A stretch of DNA of 64,000 bases. Origin: Rhizobium leguminosarum bv. trifolii WSM2297 (lineage in GTDB: Bacteria; Pseudomonadota; Alphaproteobacteria; Rhizobiales; Rhizobiaceae). The stretch covers positions 2,014,442-2,078,441 of the forward strand of contig NZ_JH719393.1 of assembly GCF_000271845.1 (NCBI RefSeq). Direction: 5' to 3'. Below the pieces are notes generated by a model. That model did no database searches. It saw only the letters and a list, made by a program, of their open reading frames with translations, and was not told where the DNA came from. A program made the position numbers and the translations under genes. Positions within the stretch are counted from its first letter, which is position 1. Each line of letters starts with the position of its first letter. This document shows, in pieces, positions 18,199 to 29,326 of the stretch.

Positions 18199-21100
18199 TC
18201 AGGCCTTCTGCAACTTCCAGGTCAGGATCTCAAATGGCATGATGTCGGCAGGACCTCTCCGCTCCATCGGCTCTTCGAGAATGTTGAGCGGCTGCGATGC
18301 CCTCCATCCCGAGGGCAGGGCAAGGGATAGGCGGCCGCGCCGGCCGGCCGGTTCGTAAAGACGCAGTATGAGGCCGTCGCCCTCTTCCGCCGGTTTCAGG
18401 CCAGAAAAGGCGACGGGAGTACCGTTGACGGCGAGCGGCGCGAAAGCGCCCGTGGAAAGGCCCTTGGCTTCCGCCGCGACAAGCGGCTGATTGAGATCGA
18501 TCGCCTCATCAAGCACGCCGCCTTCATGCCAGGCGCCTTCATGCGGCATCAGCGCATAGGTGAAGCTCTGCTCGCCTTCGTCGGCCAGCGGATCCGGATA
18601 GATCGGCCCGCGCACCAGGCTCATGCCGATCACATTGCCGCGGGCGCTATGGCCGTATTTGGCATTGTTGAGGAGCGCAACGCCGAAACCCGGCTCGCTG
18701 AAATCGACGAATCGATGGGCGACAGCCTCGAACATTGCCTGCTCCCAGGAAGTGTTCGTGTGCGTTGCCCGCTCGACGATGCCGAAGGCGCATTCGAACG
18801 TCGCCTTTCGGGCTCTGACATCGACCGGGTTCAGGGTGCGCAGCAGGGTGCGGCGGTCATGCCAGTCGATCGTCGTCTCGATGTCGAGCCGGCGGGCGTT
18901 GGCACTGAGCACATAGGTCTGCGTGACGCTCGAATTACGGTATCGATGGACGACGCGGATCGCCGCGCGGTGCGGGCCGCTTTCGATGAGAGAGATGCTT
19001 TCCGGCGCCTCGAGACGGATGGCCTTTTCGTCATAATCGGCATCGATATCCCAGGCGTCCCAATTGCGCGGCTTGTCGGCCGGATAGACCCAGAGCTGGT
19101 TTGCCGAACCGTCGACCGCTTCACGGCCCGTCGCCTTGTGAATCAGGCTGGCAACCGCCCCGTCCTTTCCGATCACGACGCTCAGATGGTCGTTTTCGAG
19201 GCGGTCGGGGCTTGCGTTCAATCCGCCCGCCGGCTGCAGCGCCTGCCTGTCGAAGACCGCAACGGACAGAGGGGCGACGATATCGGCGGCCGCAACTACC
19301 GTGCCGTCGGCAAGTGTGGCGCTCACAGGCCGCGGCGCAAGCGAGGGATTGACGATAACAAGCGCATCGGCAACTCCACCCTTCGGCAGATTGGCCGACA
19401 GCGCCTGCAATACGCTTGCCTGCTCGGCCTTGGCATGATCGATGACCCCGCCCAGTTCCTGCTCCGCATCCTGATAGACTTCGCGGATGCTCGATCCCGG
19501 CAGGATGTCGTGGAACTCATTCTTCAGCACCACGCGCCAGTCCGCTTCGAGGCTTTTCGGTTTTTCGGCGCCAAGCATATGGGCAAGACACCCGATGGTC
19601 TCAGTAGTGATCAGCGCACGCTCCGCCTGGCGGTGCTTGCGCTTGACGCCGCTTTGCGACGTCAGCGTCGCTCGGTGCAGTTCGAGATAGATTTCGCCGT
19701 CCCAGACCGGAAGGTTCTTTTCCCCAGCGGTCTGATGAGCCTTTTCGTAGAAGCTTTTGACCGTGCCCCAGCGCGCCTGCGGGATGGCGGGGAAATCGCG
19801 CAGCTGCACTTCGCGCTCCACCATCTCCGGCGTCACACCGCCGCCGCCGTCGCCGTAACCGACGGCTAGAAGCGAGGTGTCATGCTGCACCTTGCCGCGG
19901 AAATTCTTCCATGTCGGCACATAGCAGTCGGCCTGCACAAAGCCGTTATAACCCTGCATCGGATTGTCGAAGGTGTGGGTCAGCACCTGGCTGCCGTCGA
20001 GGCCCCGCCACCAGAAGAGGTCGGAAGGAATATGATTGGTCTCGCTCCAATTGACCTTGATGGTGAAGAAGCTGTCGATGCCGCCCTGTCTCAAGATCTG
20101 CGGCAGCGCACCGGAGAAACCGAAGCAATCCGGCAGCCAGCACACGGTATGGCGCGTGCCGAAGGTCTTTTCGAAATAGCGTTGGCCATAAAGAATCTGT
20201 CGGACGAGGCTTTCGCCGGTCGGCATGTTGGTGTCAGGCTCCACCCACATGCCGCCGACGGTTTCCCACTTTCCTTCCGCGACCTTCTCTTTGATGCGTT
20301 CCAGAAGCTTCGGGTCTTCCTCTTCCATCTGTGCGTAATAATGGGCGGTCGACTGATTGAAGCGGAAATCGTCGGAGCGCTCCATCAGTGACAGCGCCGT
20401 GTTGAAGGTGCGCCGCATCTTGCGCCGCGTCTCGCGATAAGGCCAAAGCCAGGCGAGGTCGATATGGGCATGACCGGTCAGCAGCAATTCGCCGTTCGGC
20501 GGAAAGCGCTTCTGCAGTTCCTTCAGCCGCGCTGTCAGCGCTTCGAAGGCCGTGTCAGCCGAGGCGCTCTGCTCATCCGTCAAGCCCGCCGGATTTGCCT
20601 GAAGCTCCGGCAACTCCCAGATCTTCTGTTGCATCACGGCGCCGGAGGTGCGGGAGATGTAAGCCGCCGTATCCGACGGCCAATCGAGGCTGCGTAATGT
20701 TTGCTCGGCAGCCTCCATCAAATGAGGCACGACTTCATGCTCGCCCAGCACATCGATCGCCTCGGCAACCTGCTTCAGCAGAAGATGCAGGCGATGGGCC
20801 GGGCGGTCGAGCAAGATGAACCGGGCCCTGTTCAGCCGCGGCGCCCGGTTCGGCTCGCCGAACGGAAAGCGGGCGACGCTTTCCGTCATAATCTTGAAGC
20901 GGCGACCAATGACCGGGAATTCCTGGTGATAGGGATCGAGACCGAATGTCTCCGTGTCGCCGCCGGGATAGCTCAGCGTGATCAGGCTTTCGCCGCCGAG
21001 ATCGAGCTGCAGGCGGATATCCTCGAGCGGCCAAGCATCCGGCGCCTCGGCCCTTACGGCAAAATGCACGACACCCTGGCGATGCGGCCAATCCTGAAGA

Positions 21101-21225
21101 TGACCGATCGGCTCACCCTCGAATGTCCATCCATCGATCACAGAACTTTGCCGATCCCGCCAATGCGCCACCTCGGCGATGCGGACTTTCAGGCGATCGA
21201 GGCGTTGGGCAACGGTGAGAGGCAT
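18199..21225 (-). CDS. Alpha-mannosidase, glycoside hydrolase family 38
   Basis: A 1008-residue cytoplasmic exo-mannosidase that releases mannose from alpha-mannosides. The GH38 catalytic barrel spans about 230-500 with the zinc/nucleophile motifs GHAHIDLAWLWP and VCWLPDCFGFSGALPQIL. A middle three-helix domain (about 510-600) and C-terminal beta-sandwich domains follow. The length matches the vacuolar Ams1-like bacterial branch. Start chosen at ATG with AGGAT upstream. It stands alone on its strand; a dead sugar kinase lies just upstream, hinting that the locus once held a fuller sugar pathway. Confidence 0.94.
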   Translation of the reverse strand: MPLTVAQRLDRLKVRIAEVAHWRDRQSSVIDGWTFEGEPIGHLQDWPHRQGVVHFAVRAEAPDAWPLEDIRLQLDLGGESLITLSYPGGDTETFGLDPYHQEFPVIGRRFKIMTESVARFPFGEPNRAPRLNRARFILLDRPAHRLHLLLKQVAEAIDVLGEHEVVPHLMEAAEQTLRSLDWPSDTAAYISRTSGAVMQQKIWELPELQANPAGLTDEQSASADTAFEALTARLKELQKRFPPNGELLLTGHAHIDLAWLWPYRETRRKMRRTFNTALSLMERSDDFRFNQSTAHYYAQMEEEDPKLLERIKEKVAEGKWETVGGMWVEPDTNMPTGESLVRQILYGQRYFEKTFGTRHTVCWLPDCFGFSGALPQILRQGGIDSFFTIKVNWSETNHIPSDLFWWRGLDGSQVLTHTFDNPMQGYNGFVQADCYVPTWKNFRGKVQHDTSLLAVGYGDGGGGVTPEMVEREVQLRDFPAIPQARWGTVKSFYEKAHQTAGEKNLPVWDGEIYLELHRATLTSQSGVKRKHRQAERALITTETIGCLAHMLGAEKPKSLEADWRVVLKNEFHDILPGSSIREVYQDAEQELGGVIDHAKAEQASVLQALSANLPKGGVADALVIVNPSLAPRPVSATLADGTVVAAADIVAPLSVAVFDRQALQPAGGLNASPDRLENDHLSVVIGKDGAVASLIHKATGREAVDGSANQLWVYPADKPRNWDAWDIDADYDEKAIRLEAPESISLIESGPHRAAIRVVHRYRNSSVTQTYVLSANARRLDIETTIDWHDRRTLLRTLNPVDVRARKATFECAFGIVERATHTNTSWEQAMFEAVAHRFVDFSEPGFGVALLNNAKYGHSARGNVIGMSLVRGPIYPDPLADEGEQSFTYALMPHEGAWHEGGVLDEAIDLNQPLVAAEAKGLSTGAFAPLAVNGTPVAFSGLKPAEEGDGLILRLYEPAGRRGRLSLALPSGWRASQPLNILEEPMERRGPADIMPFEILTWKLQKA

Positions 21226-21441
21226 GGCTTATCCTATTGAAAATCAGCGAGAGATGATCCGCAGTCATGACTATGGGAGATGAAGATGGTGCGACATATT
21301 GCGAAGCGGCCCTCCTCCCAGCGGTCCTGCCGATGCTTAGATTAAGTAACTTTGATTTGCAGTCAAGGCCAGGAAGTCAAAGCCATCCGGGCCGATCATG
21401 ACTTGGAAGGCTCTTATCAGACTCACACGTTAGGACAACGG

Positions 21442-22110
21442 TTACGCACTCGTCACGGCGAACGCGCTCATAGAGCTCGTCGCGAAGCATCTGGCAAAAA
21501 TCGAGCGTGAGATTCTTCTCATTGACGCCACGCCCCGCAAGCCGTACTCGGCATCGCGTTTTGCGATGTCGCGCACCGTTTTCGCCGCGATTCCGACATT
21601 GGGAGGATATCGCCCAACCTGGTGCACTTTGACGCGGCCGCGATCCAGTCGGTAGGCAGGCGCGAGATTAAGGATCGCCGGATGGCTGGAAACTCGTTTG
21701 ATTAGATTTTCGATCTGAGCAGCGTGGTTCTCTATCGGCATCAGGACGTAAGTCGCATCGAAGCAGCTCATCTTCAACACAATCAGATTGCGCGACGAGA
21801 TTGGCACCTGTTGCAACCGCAATCATGTTGCGGCCATTGGCATCCATCATAATCGCAGCGGAGCCAATGGGTTCTGTCGATCGAACCACGCGGCTAATAT
21901 CGACCTCGCCCCTAGATCCTGGAGGGCGATGGGGGCCATGGCGCGTCACCGACCGCCCCGTCATGACGACCTTTGCGCCATCGCGCAGCTCGCAACGTCC
22001 GGCTGGCCCCTTCCCTCCAGCCTCGGTTCGCGAGTAACGGGCAAGATTCTGAGATGCGTGAGCGGTAAAGCGTCGTCGACTCCCATGGCAAAGAGGGTAG
22101 GCGGCATGGT
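21442..22110 (-). pseudogene. Ribokinase-like (PfkB) sugar kinase relic
   Basis: Pieces of a ribokinase-type kinase can be read across different frames on the minus strand: GGKG near 22010, RDGAKVVM, then ALQDLGA, then SAAIMMDANGRNMIAVATGANL, then an ILNLAPA segment. Several frame changes interrupt it and the catalytic GxGD end is not recognisable. The order of pieces matches PfkB kinases, so this is a decayed gene rather than chance. Confidence 0.55.
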
Positions 22111-22403
22111 CTGGTTGCGCCATGCTGACGAAACCGCGCCCCGTGTGGAGACACAGCCCCAATTCACCCCTCCGTCACGGGATACGAGCCAAAAGCTCTC
22201 ACCCCCATTTCTCAAGGCATTGAGAAAACAGCCCTTACGGCGCGAGCTAAATGCTGGCGCCGAAGTTCTTGCTGTCGTGCGTTCCGAAATGGCTTGGCTT
22301 CGCACAATTGATCTGCACATTGAACTCGACGATACCTTCACCTTCTAAACTTATTACGAAATCATTACGGCAAAGTGGTCGAGAGCTCCATTAGGGGCGG
22401 GGT

Positions 22404-22946
22404 TTAGTCGAACATCTTTTTGATCGTAGCGATTGGAATGAACATCCGCATCGGGTTTGTCGGCAGAGGCTGGAAGCCGTACTCTCTGTAAAGCTTTAGT
22501 CGTCTTTCGGTTCGCTCTGTATCACCGCAATCCAGAACATCAAGCATGACGATTGCCGTACCTATTTCATCCGAAATACGCGCTATTCGTGTCAAGCAGT
22601 CGATCAGCAGGTCGCCGCCATATCCCTCACCAGCGAATTTCAAGTCGCGGCCGATCATTGAGATGTAGGCCGCGGGAATTGACCCATGACCGGGCCGGTC
22701 GCGCGCGAACCTTTTCGGGAGATCTGTAAAGTCAATAGCGTGACTATTGATTGCGTAGAAGCCCATCACCGGGCCTCCGTCTTGCGTCATCACGAAAACA
22801 CGAAGATTGTCGCCCTTCTGAAGCTTGTTTGCAGTCTTTTGAAAGAAGTTGTCTACCTGCTCAATACCGCAAGAAAAAGCCGCCCGATCATGTTTTGAGG
22901 GATCGAGCGGCTCGATGATTGGCTTTGGCGCTTCGTTTTGCGGCAT
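22404..22946 (-). CDS. GNAT-family acetyltransferase toxin, TacT/AtaT-like
   Basis: A 180-residue GNAT protein. The N-terminal EPLDPSKHDRAAFSCGIEQVDNFF and the pattern VMGFYAINSHAIDFTDLP are typical of type II GNAT toxins that acetylate aminoacyl-tRNA. The acetyl-CoA loop region is around AYISMIGRDLKFAGEGYGGDLL. It overlaps the upstream antitoxin stop by one base (TAATG), so the pair is translationally coupled. A pure toxin role is inferred from family and gene order. Confidence 0.85.
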   Translation of the reverse strand: MPQNEAPKPIIEPLDPSKHDRAAFSCGIEQVDNFFQKTANKLQKGDNLRVFVMTQDGGPVMGFYAINSHAIDFTDLPKRFARDRPGHGSIPAAYISMIGRDLKFAGEGYGGDLLIDCLTRIARISDEIGTAIVMLDVLDCGDTERTERRLKLYREYGFQPLPTNPMRMFIPIATIKKMFD

Positions 22947-23254
22947 TATTTTGAAACGACAGCCTCGCTGTGACGCTTGAAAGCAGCCTTAAGGCTATCT
23001 GTCGGCTCTGGCGGGTTGTCCAGTGCAGCAAAAAACGCAGCATGATCGGCTGGCTGTAAAAGGGTCCGTTCATGAGCGGCAATCGTCGTCATAGCGGATT
23101 GATAAGCAGCGTTGATCGTAAAAGCAGAGTCGTCTACACCGGACAGCGCAGCAGCGCGTTGGATTGCCGCCTTGATGCGGGCCTTTGTACGGAAGCCCAT
23201 ACGTGCGTCGTTTGGTTCATCGATTTCGGCAGTCATGTCCTTGAAAGCAAGCAT
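22946..23254 (-). CDS. DUF1778-type antitoxin, TacA-like
   Basis: A 102-residue antitoxin. The N-terminal ribbon-helix-helix is seen as RMGFRTKARIKAAIQRAAALSGV, and the C-terminal tail (DHAAFFAALDNPPEPTDSLKAAF) is the toxin-wrapping part of the DUF1778 family. AGGAGG sits 6 bases before ATG 23254. It would neutralise the GNAT toxin and repress the shared promoter. Palindromes at the promoter fit that. Confidence 0.87.
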   Translation of the reverse strand: MLAFKDMTAEIDEPNDARMGFRTKARIKAAIQRAAALSGVDDSAFTINAAYQSAMTTIAAHERTLLQPADHAAFFAALDNPPEPTDSLKAAFKRHSEAVVSK

Positions 23255-23288
23255 ACTCGCCTCCTATTCTGGTGTAACAGTGTGGCTA

Positions 23289-23353
23289 TCTGTACGTCCA
23301 AATGACGTACCCGTCAAGTTGATGTATGGATTTTGTACGTCGGGTGTGCGTAC
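23289..23353 (-). promoter_or_regulatory. Promoter and twin operators of the TacAT-type module
   Basis: On the minus strand TTGACG, 17 bases, then TACAGA form a promoter (23289-23317). A palindrome GTACGTC-N5-GACGTAC overlaps the spacer and -10, and a second GTACG-N9-CGTAC lies upstream at 23335-23353. Ribbon-helix-helix antitoxins usually bind such repeated short palindromes. Confidence 0.65.
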
Positions 23354-23429
23354 TGGCACGAAACGTTGCGCAACGTCCTTGGTTCCTGCAGGCACATCTT
23401 GGTGAACGCCACCGGCTCATCGTCGGTTG

Positions 23430-23653
23430 AGGCACGCCCGTCGAGATACCGAACGTACTAGCTAAGTCAGTCAACGCTGCATTTACGGTTTGCGCGGATA
23501 GGACTGTCTGTTGGGCGAGCTGTCCGGCGGTCAAAAACGGATTTGCTGGAAAAGGTCATGGATGAACCGCGAAGGCACGAATGCCCGCACCCATTCGTCC
23601 GCAACGGACGTCTCGACGAAGCGGCCACGCTGATTAGGTTCGGAGTCAGACAT
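23430..23653 (-). pseudogene. fic-family gene with large internal deletion
   Basis: The first 30 residues (RGRFVETSVADEWVRAFVPS) match the N-terminus of Fic/DUF4172-type AMP-transferases. After about 35 codons another frame gives the C-terminal winged helix of the same family (FLTAGQLAQQTVLSAQTVNAAL). The roughly 290 residues between them, including the HxFxxGNGR active site, are missing. The two ends are fused out of frame, so the gene is dead. Confidence 0.5.
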
Positions 23654-23803
23654 CGCGCGAGTACGGTTTTGAGCCGCTATTTAAACCCCGTGCACTTTAT
23701 TTAAATAAGGAGGGCGCTAAGATAAGCCCTCTTAAATAATCTCCCGCTTCGATCTTGCGGCTGAGAGGAATTGAACCGCGCACCCATTCGTTTGCCCGAA
23801 GCA

Positions 23804-26800
23804 TCACTGAAAATTCCTGCTCTTGATCTTCAACGTATCGATATGGAGATCTGGCAGGAACAGATCCCTGGCCCGAACCCCTGGAGGCGCTTTTTCGCGT
23901 GAATCCGGGCTGCCGGGTGAGCCATGGGCGAACTCATCGCCGCGACCAGTCGGCGGATGGAATGCGCCGTCGCGCCCGGCAAGACCCGACAGATCGGCCG
24001 AGAGATCGAATAGCTGCTGGGCGACGAGGTGAACCACTTCCCCTTCCCGCTGGATCCGACCGTTGATCGCCATCATGCTGGCGCCGAGCACCACGGGGCG
24101 CGAGCGCTCGAACAGTTTTGGCCAGACGACGACATTGGCAATACCAGTCTCGTCTTCGATAGTGATGAACATCACGCCCTTCGCCGACCCCGGTCGTTGC
24201 CGCACCAGCACCAGGCCGGCCGCCATCAGCCATTGCCCGTCACGCGCCGTCATTGCCTCGGCACAGGCGACGATCCGGCGTTTGGTCAAGCCGCCCCGCA
24301 GGAATTGCAACGGGTGCTGCCGGAGTGTCATGCCGGTATGGCTGTAATCCTCGACGACGTTGTGCCCTTCGGTCATCTGCCGCAGTTCGACCTCCGGCTC
24401 CTGCTGCTCGGCAATCGCCCGCGCCTCGCGTTCCGCCGCGGCGGTGAATAGCGGCAGAGGCTCGTCGCGCAGCGCCTTGATCGCCCAGAGTGCATCCCTT
24501 CGCTCGAGCTGAAATGAGGGCAGGAAGGCATCGGCTTCGGCAAGCTCGACGAGAGAGGCAACCGGCACCCCGGACCGCCGCCAGATGTCGTCCACCGAGG
24601 TGAAGGGTTCGTCGGCGCGCGCGGCGACGATACGCGCCGCGTCGGCGGTCGCCAATCCCCGCACCAGGCGCATGCCGAGCCGCACCGCATGCCGGCCGGT
24701 ACTCTCCACCTCCTCGAGCGTGCAGTCCCAGCGCGAGCGGTTGATACAGATCGGGCGGATTTCCACGCCGTGCTTCCTGGCATCGGCGACAATTTGCGCC
24801 GGGGCGTAAAAGCCCATGGGCTGCGAGTTTAAGAGCGCCGCGCAGAAGACGTCGGGAAAATGGCACTTCAAATAGTTGGAGGCGTAGGCAATCAGCGCGA
24901 AGGATGCGGCATGGCTTTCGGGGAACCCGTAGGAGCCAAAACCCTCCAGTTGCTTGAATGTCTTTTCGGCGAACTCTCTTGGATAGCCGTTCCGGACCAT
25001 CCCCGATACGAGCTTGTCCTGGAATCGCGAGACCCCGCCGGTAAACTTGAAGGTGGCCATGGATTTCCGAAGTTGGTCGGCCTCGCCGCCGGTGAACCCC
25101 GCACAGACCATCGCCACCTTCATCGCCGATTCCTGAAACAATGGCACGCCCAAGGTCTTGTGAAGGACCGCCTCCAGTTCGGGTGTCGGGTACTCCACCT
25201 TCTCCTTGCCTTCGCGCCGGCGGAGATAGGGATGGACCATGTCGCCCTGGATCGGCCCGGGGCGGACGATCGCCACCTGGATGACGAGGTCGTAGAAGGT
25301 GTTCGGTTTCATGCGCGGCAGCATCGACATCTGGGCGCGGCTTTCGATCTGAAACGTCCCCAAGGTGTCGGCCTTTTGGATCATCGCATAGGTCGGGGGA
25401 TCCTCCTGCGGGATCGCCGCGAGATCGAGATCCTGATGTTTGTGCTCGCCGATGAAGGCGAAGGCCTTGGCCATACAGGTCAGCATGCCGAGCGCCAGGA
25501 CATCGACCTTCATCATTTTGAGCGCCTCGACGTCATCCTTGTCCCATTCGATGACCTGGCGGTCGACCATCGCCGCCGGTTCGATCGGCACCAGGTGGTC
25601 CAGCCTGTCGCGGGTCAGAACGAAGCCGCCGGGATGCTGGCCGAGATGCCGCGGCGCTCCCATCAGCTGCTGGGCAAGTGTAAGCGTTAAAGCGAGACGT
25701 CTGTCCTCGGGATTGAGGCCGAGGCCGCGTACTTGGCTCTCGCCGACCGTTTCCGACCAGGACCAGATGCCGGAGGAAAGCGCCTTGATCAGATCCTCGG
25801 GCAGATCCAACGCCTTGCCGACGTCCCGAATGGCGCCCTTGGCGCGGTAGCGTGTGACCGTCGAGCAAAGTGCAGCCTTGTTATGGCCGTAGGTCGTGTA
25901 GATCCACTGGATCACCTCCTCCCGCCGCTCATGCTCGAAGTCGACATCGATGTCGGGCGGCTCGTCGCGCTCCTGGGAGACGAACCTTTCGAAGAGAAGG
26001 TCATTTGTTTCGGGGTCGATCGAGGTAATGCCGAGCACGTAACAAACCGCGGAATTGGCTGCAGATCCCCTGCCCTGGCAAAGAATGCCCTGCGACCGGG
26101 CATAACGGACTATGGAGAACACCGTCAAAAAGTAGGGAGCGTATTTCATCGTCTCGATCAGAGCGAGTTCGTGGCGGATCGTCTTTTCGACATGTGCCGG
26201 CAGCCCTTCCGGGTAGCGCGTCTTGACGCCCTCCCAGGTGTAGTGCTCCAGCGACTGTTGCGCCGTCATGCCGGGGATCAGCGCTTCTTCCGGGTACTGA
26301 TAGATCAGCTCCTCGAGCGAGAACCTGCAGCGCTCGACGATTTCCATGGTTCGCTCCAGCGCTTCCGGGTAACGCGGGAACAGGCGCGCCATTTCTTCCG
26401 GCGGCTTCAGAAAGCGATCGGCATGCCGCTCGCGCTCGAAGCCGACATCGTCGATGGTGGTGCCGGTGCGGATGCAGGTGACGACATCCTGCAACTGCCG
26501 CCGGCCGGGCTCATGAAACAGCACGTCGTTGGTGACCACGCTCTTTACCCGATGCTTCACCGCCAGGTTCGACAGCTCATGCAGCCGCAGCTGATCGTTC
26601 GGACGGCGGCGCAGACAGAGCGAGACATAAGCGCGATCACCAAACACCTCGGCCATCTTCCTCAGCTGCACGGCGCAGGTCTCGTCCGGCATGTCCGGAA
26701 CCAGCACACCAATCAATCCCTCCGAGTAAAGTGCCACATCATCGAGGTGCAGGATGCATTTGGCTTTCCCGCCCCGGCCTTTGCCGAGCGTCAACAGCCT

Positions 26801-27067
26801 TGTCAGCCGGGAATAGGCGGCGCGATCTGTGGGATAGACGAGGATCGACATGCCGTCAGCCAAATCAAGCCGGCAGCCGACGACCAGTCGCAGGCCGGTG
26901 GCGCGCGACGCCTCCAGCGCCCGGACAATACCGGCCAGGCTATTGCGGTCGACGATGCCGAGCGCTTCGATACCCATCAGCTTTGCGCTCGCAAACAGCT
27001 CTTGCGCCGAGCTGGCGCCCCTGAGGAAGGAGAAATGCGTGGTGACCTGCAGTTCGGCGTAGCGCAT
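23804..27067 (-). CDS. dnaE2: Error-prone DNA polymerase DnaE2
   Basis: A 1087-residue C-family polymerase for mutagenic lesion bypass. It has an N-terminal PHP domain ([18 protein letters not shown]), the palm with catalytic aspartates ([21 protein letters not shown]) and the C-terminal OB domain ([23 protein letters not shown]). Length and lack of a clamp-binding tail fit DnaE2 rather than the replicative DnaE1. ATG 27067 overlaps the imuB stop codon (TGATG), so the two are translationally coupled. Third gene of an SOS cassette. Confidence 0.96.
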   Translation of the reverse strand: MRYAELQVTTHFSFLRGASSAQELFASAKLMGIEALGIVDRNSLAGIVRALEASRATGLRLVVGCRLDLADGMSILVYPTDRAAYSRLTRLLTLGKGRGGKAKCILHLDDVALYSEGLIGVLVPDMPDETCAVQLRKMAEVFGDRAYVSLCLRRRPNDQLRLHELSNLAVKHRVKSVVTNDVLFHEPGRRQLQDVVTCIRTGTTIDDVGFERERHADRFLKPPEEMARLFPRYPEALERTMEIVERCRFSLEELIYQYPEEALIPGMTAQQSLEHYTWEGVKTRYPEGLPAHVEKTIRHELALIETMKYAPYFLTVFSIVRYARSQGILCQGRGSAANSAVCYVLGITSIDPETNDLLFERFVSQERDEPPDIDVDFEHERREEVIQWIYTTYGHNKAALCSTVTRYRAKGAIRDVGKALDLPEDLIKALSSGIWSWSETVGESQVRGLGLNPEDRRLALTLTLAQQLMGAPRHLGQHPGGFVLTRDRLDHLVPIEPAAMVDRQVIEWDKDDVEALKMMKVDVLALGMLTCMAKAFAFIGEHKHQDLDLAAIPQEDPPTYAMIQKADTLGTFQIESRAQMSMLPRMKPNTFYDLVIQVAIVRPGPIQGDMVHPYLRRREGKEKVEYPTPELEAVLHKTLGVPLFQESAMKVAMVCAGFTGGEADQLRKSMATFKFTGGVSRFQDKLVSGMVRNGYPREFAEKTFKQLEGFGSYGFPESHAASFALIAYASNYLKCHFPDVFCAALLNSQPMGFYAPAQIVADARKHGVEIRPICINRSRWDCTLEEVESTGRHAVRLGMRLVRGLATADAARIVAARADEPFTSVDDIWRRSGVPVASLVELAEADAFLPSFQLERRDALWAIKALRDEPLPLFTAAAEREARAIAEQQEPEVELRQMTEGHNVVEDYSHTGMTLRQHPLQFLRGGLTKRRIVACAEAMTARDGQWLMAAGLVLVRQRPGSAKGVMFITIEDETGIANVVVWPKLFERSRPVVLGASMMAINGRIQREGEVVHLVAQQLFDLSADLSGLAGRDGAFHPPTGRGDEFAHGSPGSPDSREKAPPGVRARDLFLPDLHIDTLKIKSRNFQ

Positions 27068-28581
27068 CACGCAAACACCCCGTGCAGAAACCATTTGCGC
27101 GATCCGGTGTTCGCCTCGACGCCGTCACCGGAGCGGAAAATCCAGAAGCGTTCACCGGCATCGTCCTCGACGACAAAATAATCGCGAACGGCGGCCCATT
27201 CGGAGCTGCGTTGCCACCATTCGCCAAAAATCCGCTCCGGGCCATCGGCGCGCTTCACCCGGCGCCGCTTGCCGCGCCAGGTGAATGAGACCGGCGGATG
27301 ATCGGGCAGAAGCGCAATCACCTCAATCGCTTCCGGATGCGGCAGCAGCCGGGACGGCCTCGGCCAATGGAGCGGCCAGGTGGCGCCATCCTCGTCGGCA
27401 GTCGGCGCGATGCGCTGCACGCTGCGCTCCGGCACGTCGCTTGCCACTGGCGTGACACGGAAAATCCGCTGGCCGCCGCGATTCCCAAGCACGTCGATCA
27501 GCGGCGTCACATCGGTCACCTGCTCTTCGATCAGGGAGGAGGCAGACTGCACGTCGACGAGCGGTTCGACAATAATGGCGGCCAGGCTCAATTTCTCGAT
27601 GCCGAAGCCAGGCTCTATCTTCTCGATCCGATCGCGGAAGAGTTTTGTCAGCCAGGCGATGTCTCGCACCGGCTTGGCAGTGCCCGCCCGAAGCGATTGA
27701 AGCGTGTTGTCGACGCGATGGACGATAAGGTCGGCACGCCGTACGCCCAGTCCCCGCTTCTCGAGCTCCAGGCAGAGCTGCCGCACCAGCCGGCTGACGT
27801 ACTTCTCGATCGTTTCCGGTGCCCCGATCGGCTCGGCGAAGGATTTTTGGACCTCGATGAGATCCGCCGTCCGGATCGGATCGATCGGCTCGGCAAGCCG
27901 GCCGAACATCTGGTCGAGGCGCCTTCCGACCTCCGGCCCGAAACGCAGGGTCAGGGGCGCCCGCGGCGTGGCCGCCAGATCGCCGACGGTGGCGAAACCG
28001 AGTATGCGGAGGCTTGCGACGATCTCGGCAGGCAGGCGCAATGACGACAGCGGCAGATGGTGCACGGCTTTGGCCGTCCCGCCGCGGCCGATGATGATCG
28101 TCTCGCGATCCGTGGACCGGGCAAGTGCATGCGCCGCGCCCCAGGTGTCGGCGATCGCCGCTCGCGCTGTGAGACCGCGGGCACGGAAGCGATTGACCAG
28201 ACCTGATAGCATCAAATCTTCGCCACCCTGAAGATGGTCAGCGCCTTCGGTATCCATGACGAGGCCGTCGGGAGGATCCATGGCAACCACGGGGGAGTAT
28301 TGCGACAAGGCCCAGAGCGTCAGCCGTTCGAGCGCTGCGAGGTCGGCGGCCGGATCGGCATCGATCATCACCAGGCCCTGAACCAGCGCCTGCGCCTTGG
28401 CGGCCGGCATACCGATACGAAGGCCAAGTTTGAGCGCTGCCCGGTCGGCCGCGGCAATCCATCGCTTCGAGCCGCTCCTCGCGATTACCACGAGGGGGGT
28501 GTCAGGAGAGAGCGAAGGATCGGCCCGCCTGATCCTGTCGATCGGCAAGGTCGGAAGAAAGACAGATACGACCCTGGGCAT
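27067..28581 (-). CDS. imuB: ImuB, Y-family-like mutasome hub
   Basis: A 504-residue Y-family polymerase relative without activity that recruits DnaE2 and the sliding clamp. The N-terminus [19 protein letters not shown] is typical, the acidic catalytic residues of active Y-family enzymes are not conserved, and the little-finger-like part is around [17 protein letters not shown]. The C-terminal extension (about 400-504) is ImuB-specific. It starts inside the end of imuA (overlap about 80 bases). A GTG codon directly before the ATG is an alternative start. Confidence 0.93.
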   Translation of the reverse strand: MPRVVSVFLPTLPIDRIRRADPSLSPDTPLVVIARSGSKRWIAAADRAALKLGLRIGMPAAKAQALVQGLVMIDADPAADLAALERLTLWALSQYSPVVAMDPPDGLVMDTEGADHLQGGEDLMLSGLVNRFRARGLTARAAIADTWGAAHALARSTDRETIIIGRGGTAKAVHHLPLSSLRLPAEIVASLRILGFATVGDLAATPRAPLTLRFGPEVGRRLDQMFGRLAEPIDPIRTADLIEVQKSFAEPIGAPETIEKYVSRLVRQLCLELEKRGLGVRRADLIVHRVDNTLQSLRAGTAKPVRDIAWLTKLFRDRIEKIEPGFGIEKLSLAAIIVEPLVDVQSASSLIEEQVTDVTPLIDVLGNRGGQRIFRVTPVASDVPERSVQRIAPTADEDGATWPLHWPRPSRLLPHPEAIEVIALLPDHPPVSFTWRGKRRRVKRADGPERIFGEWWQRSSEWAAVRDYFVVEDDAGERFWIFRSGDGVEANTGSRKWFLHGVFA

Positions 28582-29263
28582 CACATGCTCCGATAATAAA
28601 TTCTCCTCCCTCGCCTGATCTCACCCGCATCAGCTCCGCCAGCCAGCGTGCGCGGCCGACGCCCGGCACCGGGAGCGGCTCGGACGGCAGAACCGAGATC
28701 CTCCAGCGGGTTGCCGCAGCGGTCGGCATGCCGAAGTCGGAGGCTTCGGTCTGGCGTCGCCAGCGGCGGATCACCAGGCCCAATGTGCCGGACTTTTCCG
28801 CTGCGAGCTGCAGCCGGCGCGATGCCGTCATCGGCAGGCGCACCAGTTCGGCGACGACGGCGCCGAGACCGCCATAACGCAACGCCTCTTCGAAACTGGC
28901 TAGCACCGTCTCTTCCTTGTCGCACTCGACGAAGATGACGCGGTCGGGGTGAAGCCCGACCTGGGCGAGCGCTGGAAAGAACAGATCAAAGCGGGTGAGG
29001 CACCAGACCACCTTGCCGGTGGTGCGGGCGGCGATGCCGCCGATGAAAAGGGCCGCGGCCGCGCCGTTGATCACGCCGTTTCCGCCGCCAGCGACTTCAT
29101 GCAGCGCGCCATGGGCCAAACCTCCTCCCGGCAGCTGCGCATCGATCTCGCCAATCCCGAACGGCAGGACGCTGCGATTGCGCGAACCTGCTCCTTCCAG
29201 GCTGGCGATTTTCTCGCGCAGCTCGTCGAGAACGGCGTTCGAAGTGGCAACGGCTGTAGTCAT
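28502..29263 (-). CDS. imuA: ImuA, RecA/SulA-like mutasome protein
   Basis: A 253-residue RecA-fold protein that acts with ImuB and DnaE2 in damage-induced mutagenesis. The N-terminal helix LDELREKIASLEGAG leads into FGIGEIDAQLPGGGLAHGALHEVAG, a RecA-core-like motif, with the helical middle region and a C-terminal tail [21 protein letters not shown] precedes the ATG. A perfect LexA box is 49 bases upstream. First gene of imuA-imuB-dnaE2. Confidence 0.93.
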   Translation of the reverse strand: MTTAVATSNAVLDELREKIASLEGAGSRNRSVLPFGIGEIDAQLPGGGLAHGALHEVAGGGNGVINGAAAALFIGGIAARTTGKVVWCLTRFDLFFPALAQVGLHPDRVIFVECDKEETVLASFEEALRYGGLGAVVAELVRLPMTASRRLQLAAEKSGTLGLVIRRWRRQTEASDFGMPTAAATRWRISVLPSEPLPVPGVGRARWLAELMRVRSGEGGEFIIGACDAQGRICLSSDLADRQDQAGRSFALS

Positions 29264-29311
29264 GATCTCCTTTACGGCAAACCGTTTTTAACTTGAAAAG
29301 AGGTGACATAT

Positions 29312-29326
29312 GTTCTGTATTTGTTC
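29312..29326 (-). promoter_or_regulatory. LexA (SOS) box of imuA
   Basis: GAAC-N7-GAAC on the minus strand (GTTC-N7-GTTC on the plus strand), a perfect alphaproteobacterial LexA site, 49 bases before the imuA start. Confidence 0.92.

Noticed and set aside
18526..19869. 447-codon open frame opposite the alpha-mannosidase
   Set aside because: Antisense shadow in a GC-rich gene; no homolog or ribosome site.
25733..27181. 482-codon open frame opposite dnaE2
   Set aside because: Antisense shadow; composition rich in His, Arg and Gln typical of reverse frames of rhizobial genes.
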